Assembly (NCBI GenBank): GCA_947579665.1
Contig: OX388345.1
Location: 71,415,454-71,479,453, forward strand
DNA: 64,000 nucleotides
Source of the DNA: Sympetrum striolatum
Taxonomy: Eukaryota > Arthropoda > Insecta > Odonata > Libellulidae
Reading direction: 5' to 3'
The translations under genes and the position numbers were made by a program. Below the pieces are notes generated by a model, which was not told the DNA's origin, did no database searches, and saw only the letters and a list, made by a program, of their open reading frames with translations. Positions within the stretch are counted from its first letter, which is position 1. Each line of letters opens with the position of its first letter. This document shows positions 35,333-47,729 of the stretch, one piece after another.

Positions 35333-35573
35333 GACGAAGGAAATAATGAAAAAGGAAAACTACTTTTTACGGTAAAACAAGTTCTTTGATTAGTAAATAT
35401 CTCTGCAAAATATCCCAGAAAAACTTCAAATATCACATTTTTCAACACTTAAGCGTCATTATCAAATGATATATTTTGTGTGATTTTTCTGTGGTATTTT
35501 GCAGAGTTATTTATTAAATAATAAACTAGTTTCCTCGTGAAAAGTAGTTTTTCTTTTTCATTATATCCGTCTA
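35333..35573. mobile_element. Foldback/MITE-like element, about 240 bp
   Basis: Arms at about 35333-35436 and 35478-35573 are reverse complements over most of their length. Shared words on the left-arm strand include ATAATGAAAAAG, AAAACTACTTTT, CTCTGCAAAATA and CAGAAAAA. The centre holds TTTCAACACTTAAGCGTCAT, the reverse of a motif at 32478. No coding sequence is present. Outer GACG(A)AGG / reversed TATCCGTC ends also partly match. This fits a non-autonomous DNA transposon or a palindromic retroelement remnant. Confidence 0.7.
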
Positions 35574-36540
35574 CATAATATGCTTGGTTTAAAAGACAAT
35601 TGTAGTGTTAACGTTTTGGTTATTTTTTATTAACGCTAGTTTACTTGCATAGAAGATTGTGTATCCCTAATCAATGTTAATACTTGTAATATATTCGGAT
35701 ATGTTACCACATTTCATCAATAAAATCACTAAATATCATATATAGACCATTAACAATATGCAGACCGCATTCCAGCCGTGTTCCATAGCTCCATTCTTCT
35801 CCCTGATTATCTAGCATGAGAAATTATTTCCGAATCGGTTGGCTACCTCTCCCTAATTTATAATCGCCGAAAATATTCTTCGGGATTTCCCCGTAATTAT
35901 GAAAAACTCGTCTCGGTGGGAATTCTCGCGTGATTCTAGCAATCTACTTGCTTTGAGGAGGGGATTGCTAGTTCATTCAAAGGGGGGATAAAAATATTAA
36001 CAGTTCCACAAGAGATGTAAAGAGGGAACAGTGTACCGAGTTGCAACCGTTAAAAACGTCGCCCCGAGGGGAAACACAAACATCGCGTTACGATTACTCC
36101 GGACGTAAACTTTCCAATTAGAAATTTTACGGAGATCATAAAGAGAGTCTGATAGGATGGGTGTCGCGGACGGCAATGATTGAAATAATGCCGCGTAGGC
36201 CGTTCACCCTCGAAATCCTTGCGCACCTCAAGGACACGGAAAGAAAAAACCAAGCGGAGATTATCGCGAGAAGTAAGAATCTGGAAGGTTGGGAGTGCGC
36301 ATGGCGTATGAGAGGAAGAGTGTAGGCAGATTACAGTTTGAAGAATAATGGAAAACGAGCCTGATGACAACAATAATTAACTACTTATTTAGCAGAATCT
36401 AAAAGGTCTGCCTTGACTTAGTGGAGTTCACCATTATGAAGTATGTTAAAAGAACGTTTCTACTTTTACCATAAAAGGTGGGATAGAGGTAGAAGTGTTC
36501 TTTTCATTCCAATTAAAATCATCTTAACTGTATTTCTTTT
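35574..36540. other. GC-richer island at 35.76-36.37 kb, no gene
   Basis: A 107-codon minus frame (36050-36373) is open in the CpG-containing part but resembles nothing known. AT-rich DNA lies on either side. Confidence 0.45.
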
Positions 36541-36544
36541 GGCT

Positions 36545-36665
36545 TCCGAATAGCCATGTGGGCAGCGCGTTCTGCTCTGGTGAAAGCGGTCCTTTGTTCG
36601 ATTCCCGGTGGATGACAAAATGAACGTAGTTGTCGAAGCACTTTTAACAGTGCATTTACTACTGC
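36545..36665 (+). mobile_element. tRNA-derived SINE, second family
   Basis: TAGCCATGTGGGCAGCGCG is a good A box, CTGGTGAAAGCGGTCC follows, then B box TGTTCGATTCC (36595-36605) and GTTGTCGAAGCACTTTTAAC. These match the copy at 23.84-23.96 kb in order. No cloverleaf with a matching acceptor stem is apparent. Confidence 0.7.
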
Positions 36666-36836
36666 ATCACTGATTCACTTTGATTTGATTCACAGAAATT
36701 TAATGTTTCCTTTCTGCGTTAAAAGAAATTTCTCTTGATCTCATGAATCAGTAAAGAATAATGAAAAGAAAGAAAGTGCTCTTCTTACTGTCCATAACTT
36801 ATACAGAGCTATTATTTAAAAGTGTTTCGATAGGTG

Positions 36837-36945
36837 AGATCATTACGCGCATATGGACCCCACCGGATCTCGAATTCGGGATAGCTTTCATGAAAGGCAT
36901 ACGCGATACCTACTTAGCTACTTGGGAGCCCTGCCAATAATTCAA
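36837..36945 (-). mobile_element. tRNA-derived SINE head, third type
   Basis: On the minus strand, A box TAGCTAAGTAGG (complement of 36909-36920) and B-box-like GAATTCGAGATCC (complement of 36865-36877) have tRNA-like spacing. GCGCATATGGACCCCACCGG at the left recurs as GCGCATATGTACCCCCACCAGG near 48.49 kb. The copy is probably a SINE rather than a tRNA gene because it recurs and lacks a matching acceptor stem. Confidence 0.6.
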
Positions 36946-39900
36946 AAAGGCAACCTCGCAATAATTTATAATTTACTCCTTAGATGCTAATAACCTTAAG
37001 AAAGAAGTCCTGCTGCATAAATATAAACTATCAAAAGAATTAAATCACGAAATTCGTTGTTTTTTGCAGTTATGATCTGAAACTTTAAACATCTATGGAA
37101 ATTCAGTCTATAACTTCATGGTAGCAACAGTTAATGGACAAGCTGGTGTATTTTTATTTTATATATTATTATTCCTATTTTTCTATAGGATCTGACACAC
37201 GTAATCTTAAATTTAAATTAAAAAATTAAACTATATCTCGCATATACTGACGGTGTTCTAAAAATATCACAGCAATACAGTAGTGTAAATAAATAAACTG
37301 CTTCAAAATTTAACGCTCTATTTTTTAGAGAAAAGACTTTTCCGCGCATCAAAACTATAACTGAAATATCTTATAGGCATACTTCCTCATCTTCGGAGAG
37401 ATCATTAGCGCAATCTTGGCGAGATAAGTTTCCATGATTAAATGGCTAAATTAAAATTCCAATTAACTGCAGGAGAACGCCCATGGAAGCACTTCCTTCA
37501 TTCTATGAATACGTAAGGATGGGAAGGTGACGCCACCCATCGGCAGTAACGAAAATCATTAAAACATCGGCCTTTTATGGACACTTCTCTTCTTTTGTTT
37601 TTCCGCGCGATATTAGCTAAGATATCCAGAAATCCGTGGCGAACGTGAGAATGGGTTTCGAAAGAGAATAAAATCTCAGTCAAGTTCAAAGACACGAAGG
37701 TTCCGCAATAGATTCGGCACACGATGGCGGAAAAAAGACCTTCAAACCATAAGACATTGTCAAGGTAGAGAGAGAGAGGCTACGGAAATGTAGATTCTTA
37801 CATTTATTTCTCCGGAATCGAATAATATACAGTCTTTTGAACTCGCAGAGATTATGTTTCATTTCAAATGGGTTCTTCCTGAGGAAACAATAAATTATTT
37901 TCCTTTACGATTCGCTCAGGAAATTTAATGGATGGCGAAACAGGAAATTCAGCGCAAAATTTACGACGAAAATTAGCTTACTTTGCAAAGTATATGTAGC
38001 AATTTCTCCGACCGTTTCTCTAAGTGATACTGCATATTCATTTACATGATATATGTAAATAGATATCAATTAAAATAGACCGAGAGGTTTTTAGTTTCAA
38101 AATTAAATTGAGAACGGCCCTCCCCAGCGCTTGCGTAGTCTTTGGGGATCTCCCGTAATACGCAAAAAACTGAATTCTATAAGTGGCTTACTCGGATATG
38201 AAAGTTCATTATCGAATCTCTTATATTGATCTATTACTTGGAAAAGGTCTCCAAATACTCTCGAGTAACGTCAGAGGTGTCCAACTTGCTGCATTTTTAC
38301 CGAATCTCTGCGGGCTCTCAATTTTTTTCTTAAATGAAGATTTAAGAAAATTTTGCACTCTTCACTTGATTGCTAAATTGGAATATGCATTTTCTAAAAC
38401 AAAAGTTATAGGTTGATAGTGAAACTAATTATGGTGGGACCAACAAAACCAACTGTAATCACTCCAATAAGTTTTTAACGAGAAATGAAATCAAAGATAT
38501 TCGATTACTAACGATTACTTGTATTATGAATATAATACTAAAACGAGATACAAGATCTAAATACTGCGAAATTTTTGTAGGATTTAATATTTCCCGATGA
38601 AAGTTGAAGCTTGAACTTCTCAGAGCCACATGAAAATAAGCTGGAAGAATCAAACGTTAACACTTCATTAAAAAATTTCAATAGTTATTTTTGGAACATA
38701 ATGTTAACACTTAAAACAGAGAATGTATAGCTCGTCAAAAGATAAAGAGCTAAAAATAGCACTAGAATATGACGTTTATTTTCTCACATATGAAATTACA
38801 GGCGAGTATTTTCTTGCAATTAAGCAGATAACATGCCTACCATATAGCCAAGTAAAAATGAAATCTCGACAGAATTCTATAATTGGAAAGTTACTTCGTG
38901 ATATCACGTATTCAAGTAAAAATACTTAAGACCTTCGTCTGGAGAAATCCTAAAAGCAATTTCATATTTTAGAATGAATTTCCAATCTAACTAGTCACGG
39001 AAACTTTTGGATGGCATAGAATTATTTTTAAATTTGATTTCTCAAAATGAATTGTCTTTTCGCTTTACTCGAAGGCTTAAATTCGACGAAATTAATCAAT
39101 TACGGCGATGATCTTAAAATCTACCTGTGCGAACATAAACTTATGAGCTGTATTTGTTTCCCATAAAATATTAACTCGAGTATATAAACGCTGTCGAGGA
39201 AGTTCAGGGAGTGATAAAACCAGTAGAGGCACCACATTTCCGGGATCAGTTCTCCAGATTTTGGTCGTTAAAGATAAAATAATAGTGTAAGATTAATTCT
39301 GCCTTCCAACAAAAGAGGGAGACACCCATTAGTCTCTCTTTACGACCTGTTCGTTATGACCTCTTTAACGACTGAAAAACTCTCTTATGATGGGCTGTGC
39401 GACATGACGTAACTGCGAGTATTTTAGTCGTAAAAAGGTAGCGGAGAAAAGAATGTGAATTATCTAAGGAGGAAACTTTATGCATACTCATTTTCGTTAC
39501 GGTATTTGGTTATAGTTTTGATCTCAAATCTCTTTGCCATTTCGGTTTTATATACCAGCATTGTCGGTACTTCATCTTTGGTCGTTAATGAATCATTTAC
39601 CACTGAATTGTTTAATCGATATCTACGAAATGCTGAGACAAAGTTGCCAAAAATGCAATCGAGACTTTTTAAGCTTTAAAGCTCCGTAGTATAAATTTAG
39701 CTAAATGGAATTTAAAAACATTTATGTGACTGGTTTACAAACCAAATTTTCTCGAAAATAACTCAATATTTTAATTAGAGATTATTAATTTGTCACAGTG
39801 TTCCCTAATATTATTTTTCAGTATTAGATGTTCTTCTGTCAGTAGAGATCACACTACGATTGATAGCATCTATATTATTATTAAAATCTACTAGTCAATT

Positions 39901-40590
39901 AACTGTTATTTACATAGAATTATGTCTATTTATCATTGCGGCTCGATAGGCCTCTTTAAATATGCATACAAATGTGCTATTTGGGAAAGGAAATTAATAT
40001 CTCCGGAAAGCATCGAAAAAAATATATGCGAAAATTCATTAATATATACTTGGATGGCTAAATTTGACTCTGCCGCAAAGGCAAATATATGGAAAATTAG
40101 GAGAAAAGAAAATTTTTGTGGAGCGAAAAGACTGCGATATTAATTGATTAGAGAAAGAATATTTCTACTGCGGGGTAACATCCAAGAAGATGAGTGTGGT
40201 GTGAAAACCCTCTGAAAGGCAAAGGAAAGAAGGAAGAAAGATACATAGCTATGTACAATTTATAGGATTTTTTTAAGAGTTTTACCACAGTCTTAGCAAA
40301 TAAAATATGATATTCTTGATTTAACGAATTTATTTTGCTAATTGCTAAAGTAAAAGAGGCTGTCTAAGGTATTTCTTATTGGAATTCTTTCATCATAATA
40401 TGAATCAAGAATTTGTTAACATTACGCATCAACTTTAATCAACGACCAGTTTAATCGCTGGTCAACATCATCAAATACACTGCGATGGAACCAATCGTTG
40501 ATTTATGTTTATTATTCATGTTATTATTCTTACAGCGACATTTATACATATTCTCATTGTTGTGCACGTTACTTCCAGGTTCTCAACCTT
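36946..40590. other. AT-rich stretch, no gene seen
   Basis: Scattered frames of 60-77 codons on both strands match nothing I know. Small GC-richer patches occur near 37.5-37.75 kb and 39.3-39.4 kb. AGGTTCTCAACCTTTCAGC at 40577-40595 recalls a hAT-type end but is isolated. Confidence 0.6.
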
Positions 40591-40599
40591 TCAGCAGTT

Positions 40600-40790
40600 C
40601 GAAAGTTACATATGATGCAGAAATTGGTAGAATGATGAATGATATGTAATATAATGTAGTACAATGCATAATAATATGGCTGTACAATGTAATATAAAAT
40701 GTATACACAGAATGCTATTATGCTATTATGGTTATGCAATTGTATATACAACTAGTAAATGGGTGCTTGCATAATGCAAGCAAAGTAAAT
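40600..40790. repeat. Low-complexity AT block with a small hairpin
   Basis: Words such as ATGTAATATA, ACAATG and GCTATTATG recur several times. At 40764-40782 TGCTTGCA and TGCAAGCA pair around TAA. No gene is visible. Confidence 0.4.
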
Positions 40791-41560
40791 TACAAAGGGA
40801 TACTACTGGGTCTATATGTTATATTTATGTTACTTTTTAATTAAACCACTGTCTTTCGTATTCATAATTTTCAAATGTGAGATCGGGATTCATCAAATAA
40901 TGTAATAATAGGATAATTATTTCGAAAGCCTTTCATGTTTATTTGATACGGAAGTTTTGGAGTTGAGTCCTTAATGAATACACATTCGTAAAATTAAATT
41001 AAGGAAATACGTCAAACACAGTAAAGTTAGAATAAATATCTGCATAAGATATAAATGCGAGAAATCGATGGACGATTCGTTGCCTGTGGTAAAATCAATT
41101 TGCAAATGCACTTTGAGTTTTTTATGTATAAGGCTGAAATAAGCCAAAACAATGTATTTCCTGCTATTCCCCTAAAGGGATCTTTTACTTGTATTTTATA
41201 ATATTCAATATACTCGGTTCAGTGCAAGACATACTGGAATTGAATCCTATTCATCCTGTTCATTAAATGGCGTCTATTGCGACAATGAGCTCCGTTTCTA
41301 ATTAAATAAACAAATAGACAATAGGCACCGTAAGACAGTGGAATGGGGACTGAAATACACTCTATGAACAGAAATTTCAAATACTCTGCCTCTTATTCCG
41401 GAAGATTACAAAGAAGCTGTGAGTTGAAACTCTGACTTTGATTGAAGAAACAACACGGTTGAAAACCCACAAAGCATTCATCCAGAGCAAAATTTTGTAA
41501 CAATAATCACATTCGCGAACAGTGGATTGAGACAAAAAGGAATAGGAGCTTCTTCCACAA
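40791..41560. other. AT-rich stretch, no gene seen
   Basis: No repeat, RNA gene or supported frame was noticed. A 69-codon minus frame at its right end is unrecognised. Confidence 0.55.
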
Positions 41561-41563
41561 GCT

Positions 41564-42085
41564 ATGTGCGCAAAGTTGGATTCCATTGGAAGTGTTAATA
41601 AACTCGATTCTCGAGATCGATCGCTGTTGAGCGATTTGTCGGCGATTCGAGGATTTCCATCGACTCAACGAAATGCTCCCAATGCCAAGGAGAAAAAAAG
41701 GACAGGAACTGAACTTGAAAGAGCAATGGAAGAAAAAGAAGGGAGAACATTACGATGGTTCAACACGCAAGAGCGAGCCATGCTCGAGTACCGCCGTGGA
41801 AGCGATGGAAAGAGTCGGGAAAAAATAGCAGAAAGGAAGAAATTGGCCGATTTTGCGAGGATTTTTCATATTTCCGACGGAGAACTTGTGAGGGAGTTCG
41901 ATTCCGCTGAAAAGAAAAATAACGAGGTTGAGTTGGTTAACTATAGAGGAACAATCCGCACTGGATTTAGCTGGAAATCTCCTTTGATTTATTTCGCCGG
42001 CGAGAACGAACCTTTGAAGCGTAGAATGTATAAACGAAGCAGAGGTTCTCAACCTGGGGCACCCACGAACTACCAGTGGGTATGA
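41564..42085 (+). other. 173-codon frame, probably not a gene
   Basis: The frame lies in a purine-rich, GC-richer segment and is full of Lys, Glu and Arg. I see no domain, signal peptide or membrane segment. Its last 15 codons run into a hAT-like transposon end at 42040, and a 119-codon minus frame overlaps it. Both facts argue against a real protein. It could still be an exon fragment in its first two-thirds. Confidence 0.15.
42040..42085 (+). mobile_element. hAT-type transposon end
   Basis: CAGAGGTTCTCAACCTGGGG is very close to the CAGNGGTTCTCAACC terminal inverted repeat seen in many animal hAT elements. No inverted partner or transposase fragment was found nearby, so this is a solitary end or a badly decayed MITE. 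Confidence 0.5.
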
Positions 42086-42224
42086 TGAATAGAAGGTAAA
42101 TACATACATACATGCACACGTCTTTATAGAGAGAAATTGGGTATACGTAAATAACTATGTAATTGTGCTATCTAAGTATCCCATTAGCAATTGTTTTAAC
42201 TAGATTTTCTTGCTGTTCCAACTG

Positions 42225-42310
42225 AGAAAAGTTTACCTTGGCCCTGAAAATAGCGATGTAGAGCCGAAACCGGTAGTATTCAAAATAAAACATTCTAGGG
42301 AAAGTGCTAG
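42225..42310 (+). repeat. Possible Penelope-like tail or hammerhead remnant
   Basis: CTGAAAATAGCGATGTAGAG is followed by CCGAAACCGGTAGT and CAAAATAAAA. A CTGA...GCCGAAAC-GGT arrangement just before an AATAAAA-type signal recalls the repeated ends of Penelope-like elements that carry hammerhead ribozymes. The CTGANGA core is imperfect (CTGAAAA), so activity is unlikely. Confidence 0.3.
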
Positions 42311-42715
42311 CCTGAAATTATTCTTAGGGTTTGGTTAAGTTATTTGCAAACATCATAGCTGCTTCTGCAGACAGAAGTATTTTGATTTTCTGGTAAACAG
42401 ATAGATTTTCTGTATATCGATTATACATACAATTACATTTTATGTAGGTATCACTATTTGGACAGTAATCAGAATTTACTAACTATATATGGTCGTTGAA
42501 GAACACGATTTCGACTTATCGTGTCATTATCAGGTCCATGGTCATTTAAGAATAAATTATCTTGTGGTTTGTAAGTGTTATACTTTTCTTGATTCCTTCA
42601 CTTTAAAACTTCACAAGGAAGCGATTGCAAAGACAGATAGTTACTTTGCAACCTCATTGCAGAAAAAGTATGCTATTAACGTCTGCCATAAATCATTTAC
42701 ATTTTGATTTTGCAA
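42311..42715. other. AT-rich stretch, no gene seen
   Basis: A 72-codon plus frame at 42489-42707 is open but resembles nothing known. Confidence 0.5.
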
Positions 42716-43340
42716 AAAATCTCACAATTGCACCGCAATCATACCGCTATCCATCTCAAAATCTCTTCGCGTACAATCGATGAGCATGCACAACCGTTCG
42801 AAAAATCTCCTTTCCACAATTTGAGTCTTCCACATCCGAGGGGATTTCGATTCCTCCCCGTGTTTCCTCAGCCGCCCATGCGTTTTTAATGCCAGTTCGA
42901 TTTCGCCCGTTTCCATTTTTCATCCTCTCTTCGCAGAGCGTTACTAGATTATACCTTTCCAGCCCATTTCAACTTTCAATCCCGGTTTCGGAGAGATTTT
43001 TGACGTGCGGATAAAGGATACACCGCGGGCCCGCTTATAATCTCTTGCGACGTGGCGTACCGCCATGTTTTTGAAAGCCCGAGTCCATTACTCCCGTACG
43101 CCCTCGCCTCGGAAAATGTTTATCTCCGAATTCTTCGTCGGAACGATCCTTTAAAAACAACCGCCCAATCTCCTTTGGCACGTTTTTTGAAGCAGGATGT
43201 TCCCCGCAGAAACGTTTTCGCCGTGGAAACTCGAGTGCCAAACGAAAGAACCTTCTTCGAAAACCAAAGAGAAAACTGAAACAAAATGGAGGTTTGTTCG
43301 TTTGCCCAGAGTATAGATTAAACATAAATTTTCTCGCGAA
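42716..43340. other. GC/CpG-rich island
   Basis: Frames of 61-96 codons overlap on both strands, in several phases. None has a recognisable product. CpG is frequent through the block. Confidence 0.4.
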
Positions 43341-44515
43341 CTATTATATTCAACATTTGGAAACATTATGTTTCTATGCCAAAAAATAATTCTCCTCGTT
43401 CATACACAGGAACGTAAGGAGCTCGGATATTAAAATTCATGTTTATAGTTGAAATTTGTTTTGAAGGTGCTGTTGTGATAACGTAGTGTTGTAGCAACCT
43501 ATTGTTTAGAGTTTCTTTATTCATAGCCACGAAGAAGTACGCGGTTTTATAGAACGAAAAAAGAAAAATAGAGTTAATGTTATTCTGCCCATGGAAGGTG
43601 GTACTAATATACTCGCTGGTATACTAATATTTGATTTTATGCAAATTACCACATCGAATCGTTCTTATGTTTTTTATTTTGGTATTTATTATTACAATCT
43701 AACAGCATTCTACATCGAAACATATTCAAAGTATTTCACTTACAGACGATATATTCTAAATTTCGGAATGGTAACTGCAAAAATACTTTATCAATAGTGA
43801 TTCTATCATCTACCATTACCACTAAAAACAAATCAAATTCATATTTATTCATCAGTTTAAAGGTCTTCCACGAAATTTCATTCAAAATTATCTTCTCGGA
43901 ATGGTGATTGGAAACAATTACTATAGTAAATATACGACTCAATAAAGATCCATATACAAAAACCCCAAAATTAATAATTAGCCCTAAACAATTTTACGCG
44001 GAAGCTGAATTAGTTATAGAGGCTGCATCGTCATATATAGTTATGTAGAATGTGTAAAAGAGAAATGAAATTTACTGTACAATTTTTTAACATCTCTGAA
44101 CATTCATAAAAGCACATTGTGTTAAAAAAATTACCCGATTAAGAACGTTAAGAAGTACTTATAGTATCGGAAGAATTTTTCACATTTCGAATAGAATGGT
44201 GATGTTCTCTAGAACATTCTGAGAGTATTTAGCGATTTAAAAAAAAAACATATTTTAAAATTATCATTTCTTAATAATATCAGAAAGAATTAATATACCC
44301 TGTCATCTTCTCTAGCTCTTTAGACACGATTTTTACACCGCAAGCTTTCTTCTTAATACACTCAAATATATTCAACAGGGTATCTTAAATATCAACCTGA
44401 TTACAAGGATGAATTATTAACAAAGATCCCTCGGAATAAAATAACATAAAAACCTAATGCTTTTGAATGTTTGGAATAAAATAGCTTATAAATAGAATTA
44501 TTCTAACTATTAAAC
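43341..44515. other. AT-rich stretch, no gene seen
   Basis: Two 68-codon frames, one on each strand, are unrecognised. AGAACATTCTGAGA at 44213-44226 is a partial heat-shock-element match that I consider chance. Confidence 0.55.
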
Positions 44516-44907
44516 GGATTTCCCGACATTCTCCGCGGATCTTGCCAACATGTTCCTTCCAGACTTCAACTACGACAAGCACATCAATATTATCCGCAAC
44601 CTCGGGAAAGAACCTCAGCATTAAGCGCACTTCAACCACCGAAGATTTATGCCTCACAGTCATAAGCGACCGGCGGCATTTCCCCACAGATAGTCCAGAA
44701 ATAGAAAAATTCAAATCCACGAGCATTTCGTACCGGAAACGTGATCGTGTCAACCACCTCCGGGGGCCCCGAGATGGCTCCGGGAATTTTCGAGAGGAAC
44801 GGCCTGACTCAGATTTTCCCGAAAGGGAAACAAAAGGGAAAAAGAGCGTCGACGGGAAACGAACGGTAACATCCCCAGTCACGCGTGCGAAGGAACACAT
44901 TCGTTGA
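44454..44907. other. Island open on both strands (148 and 121 codons)
   Basis: A minus frame (44454-44900) and a plus frame (44542-44907) overlap almost completely in a GC- and CpG-richer block. Both translations are Ser/Arg/Thr-rich and unrecognised. Open frames on both strands at once suggest low stop frequency rather than a gene. Confidence 0.25.
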
Positions 44908-45023
44908 ACGAGTAACAGATGGAAGCAATGGCGATTTCATATGGCACCGTACGCTCCTTGCTATTTTCCGTAGGTTATTGATTCATACGTCACAGACTAA
45001 TAGTTCGGTGGCAAACTTATTCC

Positions 45024-45182
45024 AATACTACTCAAAGGAATTCCTCCCTATGTTTATTTATCTATATATTATTTATATGTTTATCGATATCGATGGCAGC
45101 ATTATTAAAATACTACTCAAAAGTTTTCCTCTCTATTTCTATAGACCTATACATCATTCTTTTTATCAATATCATTGATGGG
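45024..45182. repeat. Tandem duplication, period about 85 bp
   Basis: Units at about 45024-45097 and 45109-45182 both start AATACTACTCAAA, continue TTCCTC(C/T)CTAT, and end with a TTATC-ATATC-GATGG block. They differ by substitutions and small indels. No protein is encoded across both. Confidence 0.65.
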
Positions 45183-45535
45183 AGGTTAGAGAGAGCCTTT
45201 TCAGTCACGATTTCCCTTGAAAAGGGTTAAAAAATTAGTAATCACGATAATACTACATTGTTATTGACTGTCATAGAGCATATATCATATAGTTGCAACT
45301 ATGCAATTACTACAACGCAGCATTCTCGTACACATATTTTTACAAGTTGAGTACCATTAACTCCAAACTAAACCCAATCATTATTCGCAAACAGCTGTCA
45401 CCAACCCACAACAGAGCGCTATTACAATCCGTTATTTCACTTACAAATGAAACATTTACACGTTAAAGAGAGGTTACTATGTACAAATTAATATGTATTA
45501 ACATTACATTACTTATATATTATTCAACTTTTTTC
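45183..45535. other. AT-rich stretch, no gene seen
   Basis: Nothing supported. Composition is AT-rich up to the island that follows. Confidence 0.55.
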
Positions 45536-46260
45536 AGGGTTCCTGGAAGCCTTTCACGGCCCCAGAGACAAGTCCCCACAGTACATCACCCTTCCATTCC
45601 CTACTCCTCTAGCACTTCGCCAATAGGTATAGACGTCTAGTGCATAATGAAAGTACATACAAAATAGATATTGGACGTTTCCTTGCGGAAGATTCCCGCA
45701 GAACGATCGGAGGATTAGATAAGTCTTCTTCGGGAGGCCTTCGACCATTTTAGGAGGGGAGAGCCCAGCGCCACCCCGGGGGAACTTCCCCAAGGTCCTT
45801 AACCCCTAGCCAATTATATTCGAAACCGCAAGCAGCCAAACCGGCAACATTTTTATGGGTCTTTTTGATTTCCTCCACAAGGTGCTTTGAACTCTTCTTC
45901 CAGAGGAGCTGAGGCTTTTTAGCCAAACGCCATCTACGCGGCCTTCGCTCTCAACATTTCCGGTTTCCAGCTCTTTTTTCCCCTTCTTTCCGGCGGATTC
46001 ACAGGACGAGAATGGAGATCTCTTTGAGTGCTAGGAATGCCATTCGGAGCTTCAACTCGCCGCTCTATTGTTCTATAATCTAGCGAATGTAATCCGTCGC
46101 GATCCGCTACCTTAATGACCGCCGTTCTGCTACAGTTTTTCTCTCGGTGTAATCGTCCTGTTCCCTTTTTAATATTCGCGGGACGAAAGGGGTGGCTGTG
46201 TAAAGGTGCACTTAACGATATCTCGTTGTTTTTTGTGAAAGGTTTTTACGCGACGTCGAT
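45536..46260. other. GC/CpG-rich island
   Basis: A 79-codon minus frame (45554-45793) is open but unrecognised. The block is GC-richer than both flanks. No RNA gene is visible. Confidence 0.4.
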
Positions 46261-47720
46261 ATGAAAGAGGGTTGTAATTGGTGAATAGAAGCAGTATTCT
46301 CTTAATTATACATATTTTACGGAAGGGGACGTGATAAACAAAGAGCTGTGTTTTCTTGTATCTATAAGTCATTCTCGTGCACTTTATTACTCGAGCTTCA
46401 CTAATAACATTACATTAATGGGAAAGTATTTAGAGCTGCGAAACATACATATTTGAAAACCTTTCGCTTAGATAAATTCAATAGCGACATGACTTACGGT
46501 ATGAATGAATGAATAAATAGAAATATGATATCGCAGCAATTAAACTGGAATGTTTTATAATACACGAAAAGGTATGTATGATTTATGAAATGTATGAAAA
46601 GGTGAAGTTGATGTACCTCAAAGAAACAGAAGTATTTCTTTGATCAACGTCGCAAATGTATTTCAGGAAAACGAGAAATTGCGAAAAAAGTTTTCAAACT
46701 GATTTTTCTATACTTTCTAAAGAAAATATTTGTAAAGACGAAGACTTAAAAGGTCTGCATTGCTAGAATCTCGGTACGACATCCGCTTCGAGGAGGAAAG
46801 TTTTAAGCAATAACTTTCTCAGCTGTTTTATGAATATGCTGAGGCCAAAAAAAGGGAATAATAAAAACAAATATTGAAGCTGCTCTTTTCTTAAATCAAG
46901 CCATGGCACCTAACATTAAATAACAATCAAAAAAATTCAAATTAGCATAAATATATGAAGGTAATCTCCCTTTGAGGTACAGCGATCAGTACATTATCCT
47001 TACAGCTTTGCGAACATCTCTACTAAGCATTACTTAAGTTACTCTTTTGCCCACAAAATCCTCTATTGTTTTATTCGCGAGAAACATTATCCTTCTACAT
47101 GTACACAAATGATTAATAATGACAATCTATCAGAGGTAGGAAGAGACCAGCCCCAATGTTGGCCAAATAAAGACGGAATACTACTTTTAGACAAAATAAC
47201 ACTAATATAATGGATTAGGTATTACAAAGAGACGTGAGAAACTTTCAAATCAATAAAAATCAAATGTCAAGGCTACGATTAGCTCTTATGAATTACTAGA
47301 AAGTCTATAAGCGCTTTCTTTTAGGAATAACAGCCAATTTTGCTGCTCCAGACGTTCGGGTTCAGCCGTGAAATCGTCATCGACGTAACTTTCCTCCGTG
47401 ATACATCACATCCGTAAACTGACGACACGTACTCGCTCCATTAATAACGTAAAGAGAGCGAAGTACGACTTTGTTCCGGTTTTTCTTCCCATCGCGATTT
47501 TATTGAACGCATTTTTCTCCTTCGGGGAATTTAATTCACGATTGAAGTCTCGAGGCTCTCTTTCATAAATCCGTCGGATGAGTTATGAAAGTATCGCCAA
47601 CGCAAAAAGCTGGAACTGACTACGTGGACATCATAATCAGTCATTCTTTCGGTTGGTATGAATCCGATTTCTTAAGGAAATGGATAAAGGCGACTTTATA
47701 GGTAGAGACGAGCTCTTGGG
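46261..47720. other. No gene; CpG-containing patch at 47.33-47.62 kb
   Basis: AT-rich with a short GAAT repeat near 46503-46517. The GC-richer patch at 47.33-47.62 kb has no identifiable content. Confidence 0.5.
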
Positions 47721-47729
47721 GCTATTTCC

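Noticed and set aside
40577..40595. Second hAT end pairing with 42040
   Set aside because: AGGTTCTCAACCTTTC lies in the same orientation as the 42040 end rather than inverted, and the match is short.
41564..42085. 173-codon frame as a gene
   Set aside because: Its last codons lie inside a hAT-like transposon end, a 119-codon frame overlaps on the other strand, and no family is recognised.
44205..44230. Heat-shock element
   Set aside because: Only two correctly spaced GAA/TTC units and no promoter context, in AT-rich DNA.
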